NCBI GenBank assembly: GCA_946412015.1
Contig: CAMKGA010000008.1
Coordinates: forward strand, 1 to 53,897
DNA length: 53,897 nucleotides
Origin: an uncultured Caryophanales bacterium
GTDB taxonomy: Bacteria; Bacillota_I; Bacilli_A; RF39; UBA660
Reading direction: 5' to 3'
Below the pieces are notes generated by a model. It did not search any database. It was not told the origin of the DNA and saw only the letters and a list, made by a program, of their open reading frames with translations. Of this stretch, positions 53,576 through 53,897 are shown in pieces (within the stretch, counting starts at the first letter, position 1; every line of letters starts with the position of its first letter). The position numbers and the translations under genes are program-made.

Positions 53576-53690
53576 CTGGCTCGGACGAACGCCATTACTA
53601 TTCGTGACGTTGTTGTTGTTGTTGACATATCCCGAACCGTCTAGATTGAACGCGTTATTCGAGTTGTCCGAATTAGGCGACAAATTTCCT
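53576..53690 (-). repeat. DGR template repeat (TR)
   Basis: A composition outlier: markedly more GC-rich than the flanks and packed with AAC/AAT codons. Read on the minus strand it would encode E-G-N-L-S-P-N-S-D-N-S-N-N-A-F-N-L, G-Y-V-N-N-N-N-N-V-T and end G-V-R-P-S-Q-stop. Adenine-rich Asn codons set between conserved G, F, V and a final G-V-R-P are the signature of a DGR template: mutagenic copying changes A positions, turning Asn into many residues in the target's C-terminus. No start codon or ribosome site, so it is transcribed but not translated. Boundaries are approximate because no variable repeat is available for comparison. Confidence 0.85.
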
Positions 53691-53768
53691 TCAAGCTTAA
53701 CCTACAATTAATTTACTAACATTTTTATCAATTATTATTATAATACCATTTATAATACATGAATCTTC

Positions 53769-53855
53769 GGCGGGCGGGCGCTGACCTTCGGCACAACAGC
53801 CGCCTATCCCTTCGCCTATAGTTTCAACTGGTATGGGCTTTGGACCTTTTTAACT
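53769..53855. other. GC-rich island of unknown role
   Basis: The most GC-rich stretch in the window, with CTTCGGC twice (53765-53771 region and 53786-53792) and GGCGGGCGGGCGCTG. On the minus strand it sits in an open but startless frame ending just before the template repeat. It could be the 3' part of a target gene, a structured RNA or foreign DNA; I cannot decide. Confidence 0.4.
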
Positions 53856-53856
53856 T

Positions 53857-53880
53857 AACTGTGTCTATAAGGCACAAGTT
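53857..53880. repeat. hairpin similar to the one downstream of the template repeat
   Basis: AACT-GTGTC-TATAAG-GCACA-AGTT folds into a stem of about seven pairs with one bulge. Its loop and right arm (TATAAGGCACAAGTT) resemble CATAAGGCAAGGTTA at 53505-53519, on the other side of the template repeat. Confidence 0.4.
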
Positions 53881-53887
53881 TGATGTT

Positions 53888-53894
53888 AAGGAGG
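53888..53894 (+). promoter_or_regulatory. ribosome-binding site of a gene beyond the right edge
   Basis: AAGGAGG at the window end on the plus strand. A plus-strand gene probably starts a few bases past the edge, divergent from the DGR. Confidence 0.5.
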
Positions 53895-53897
53895 TTT

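Noticed and set aside
53769-53855. GC-rich island as the DGR variable repeat
   Set aside because: It shares no aligned words with the template repeat on either strand, so it cannot be an adenine-mutated copy.
53769-53880. GC-rich island as tmRNA, SRP RNA or RNase P RNA
   Set aside because: None of the conserved cores of these RNAs that I can recall is present.
1-53897. Mycoplasma-type code with UGA as Trp, suggested by the extreme AT content
   Set aside because: Conserved Trp positions use TGG, and several genes end in TGA at the expected place (for example the ATGA overlaps at mraY-ftsW and 24.94 kb).
1-53897. tRNA or rRNA genes
   Set aside because: I saw no convincing cloverleaf or rRNA segment by eye; a covariance-model scan would be needed to exclude a tRNA.

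Overview
The window is very AT-rich (roughly a quarter GC by eye) and uses the standard code: TAA, TAG and TGA all end genes. It carries Gram-positive hallmarks: a phenylalanine T-box, VanZ/RDD membrane proteins, MraY and FtsW, lipobox lipoproteins and AGGAGG-type ribosome sites. With a dockerin protein and a degenerate diversity-generating retroelement (DGR) this suggests a gut-type low-GC Bacillota, such as an uncultured Bacilli/RF39-like lineage. That placement is inference. Almost every gene lies on the minus strand.

Region 1 (1-5 kb): a small lipoprotein (+), a VanZ-RDD membrane protein, a polysaccharide deacetylase with SH3-like domains, and a divergent sigma-70 factor with its own promoter.

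Region 2 (5-36 kb) is the centrepiece. It is a ~31-kb minus-strand locus that reads, in transcription order: a single-pass membrane protein; a 78-aa protein; a near-consensus promoter (34.8 kb); TelA-like protein; unknown 384-aa protein; MoxR-type AAA+ ATPase; a 301-aa protein resembling phage DUF7192 proteins; four paralogous beta-helix proteins built from 42-residue repeats; a 37-aa peptide; eleven tandem paralogous WG-repeat (propeller-like) proteins of about 480-530 aa; a von Willebrand A protein; and a DnaJ-domain membrane protein, ending in a terminator. Further promoters lie inside the locus at 17.0 and 7.9 kb, the former behind a clear terminator. TelA, MoxR and VWA proteins recur together in stress and conflict-type systems. 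The amplified, diverging WG and beta-helix families, the J-domain partner and the neighbouring sigma factor make a combination I do not recognise as a described system. None of the WG or beta-helix proteins shows a signal peptide, so a cytoplasmic, possibly membrane-tethered assembly is the best guess.

Region 3 (36-41.4 kb) is a gene graveyard: fragments in opposite orientations, a GNAT acetyltransferase and a frameshifted second GNAT, a divergent methyltransferase-like gene, and remnants of a large serine recombinase, an XRE regulator and an IS4-family transposase.

Region 4 (41.4-51.4 kb) is housekeeping and envelope: ftsW and mraY, a membrane-anchored hypothetical protein, a large exported dockerin/Ig-like/HExxH metalloprotease-like protein, and pheST under a T-box riboswitch.

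Region 5 (51.4-53.9 kb) is a DGR read on the minus strand: an Asn-codon-rich, comparatively GC-rich template repeat, a MutS-domain-I-like protein, Avd, a reverse transcriptase interrupted by one frameshift just before the YMDD motif, and a second small MutS-I-like protein. No variable repeat is visible in the window, so the target gene is elsewhere. The last ~130 bp hold an unexplained GC-rich island and a plus-strand ribosome-binding site for a gene that starts beyond the edge.
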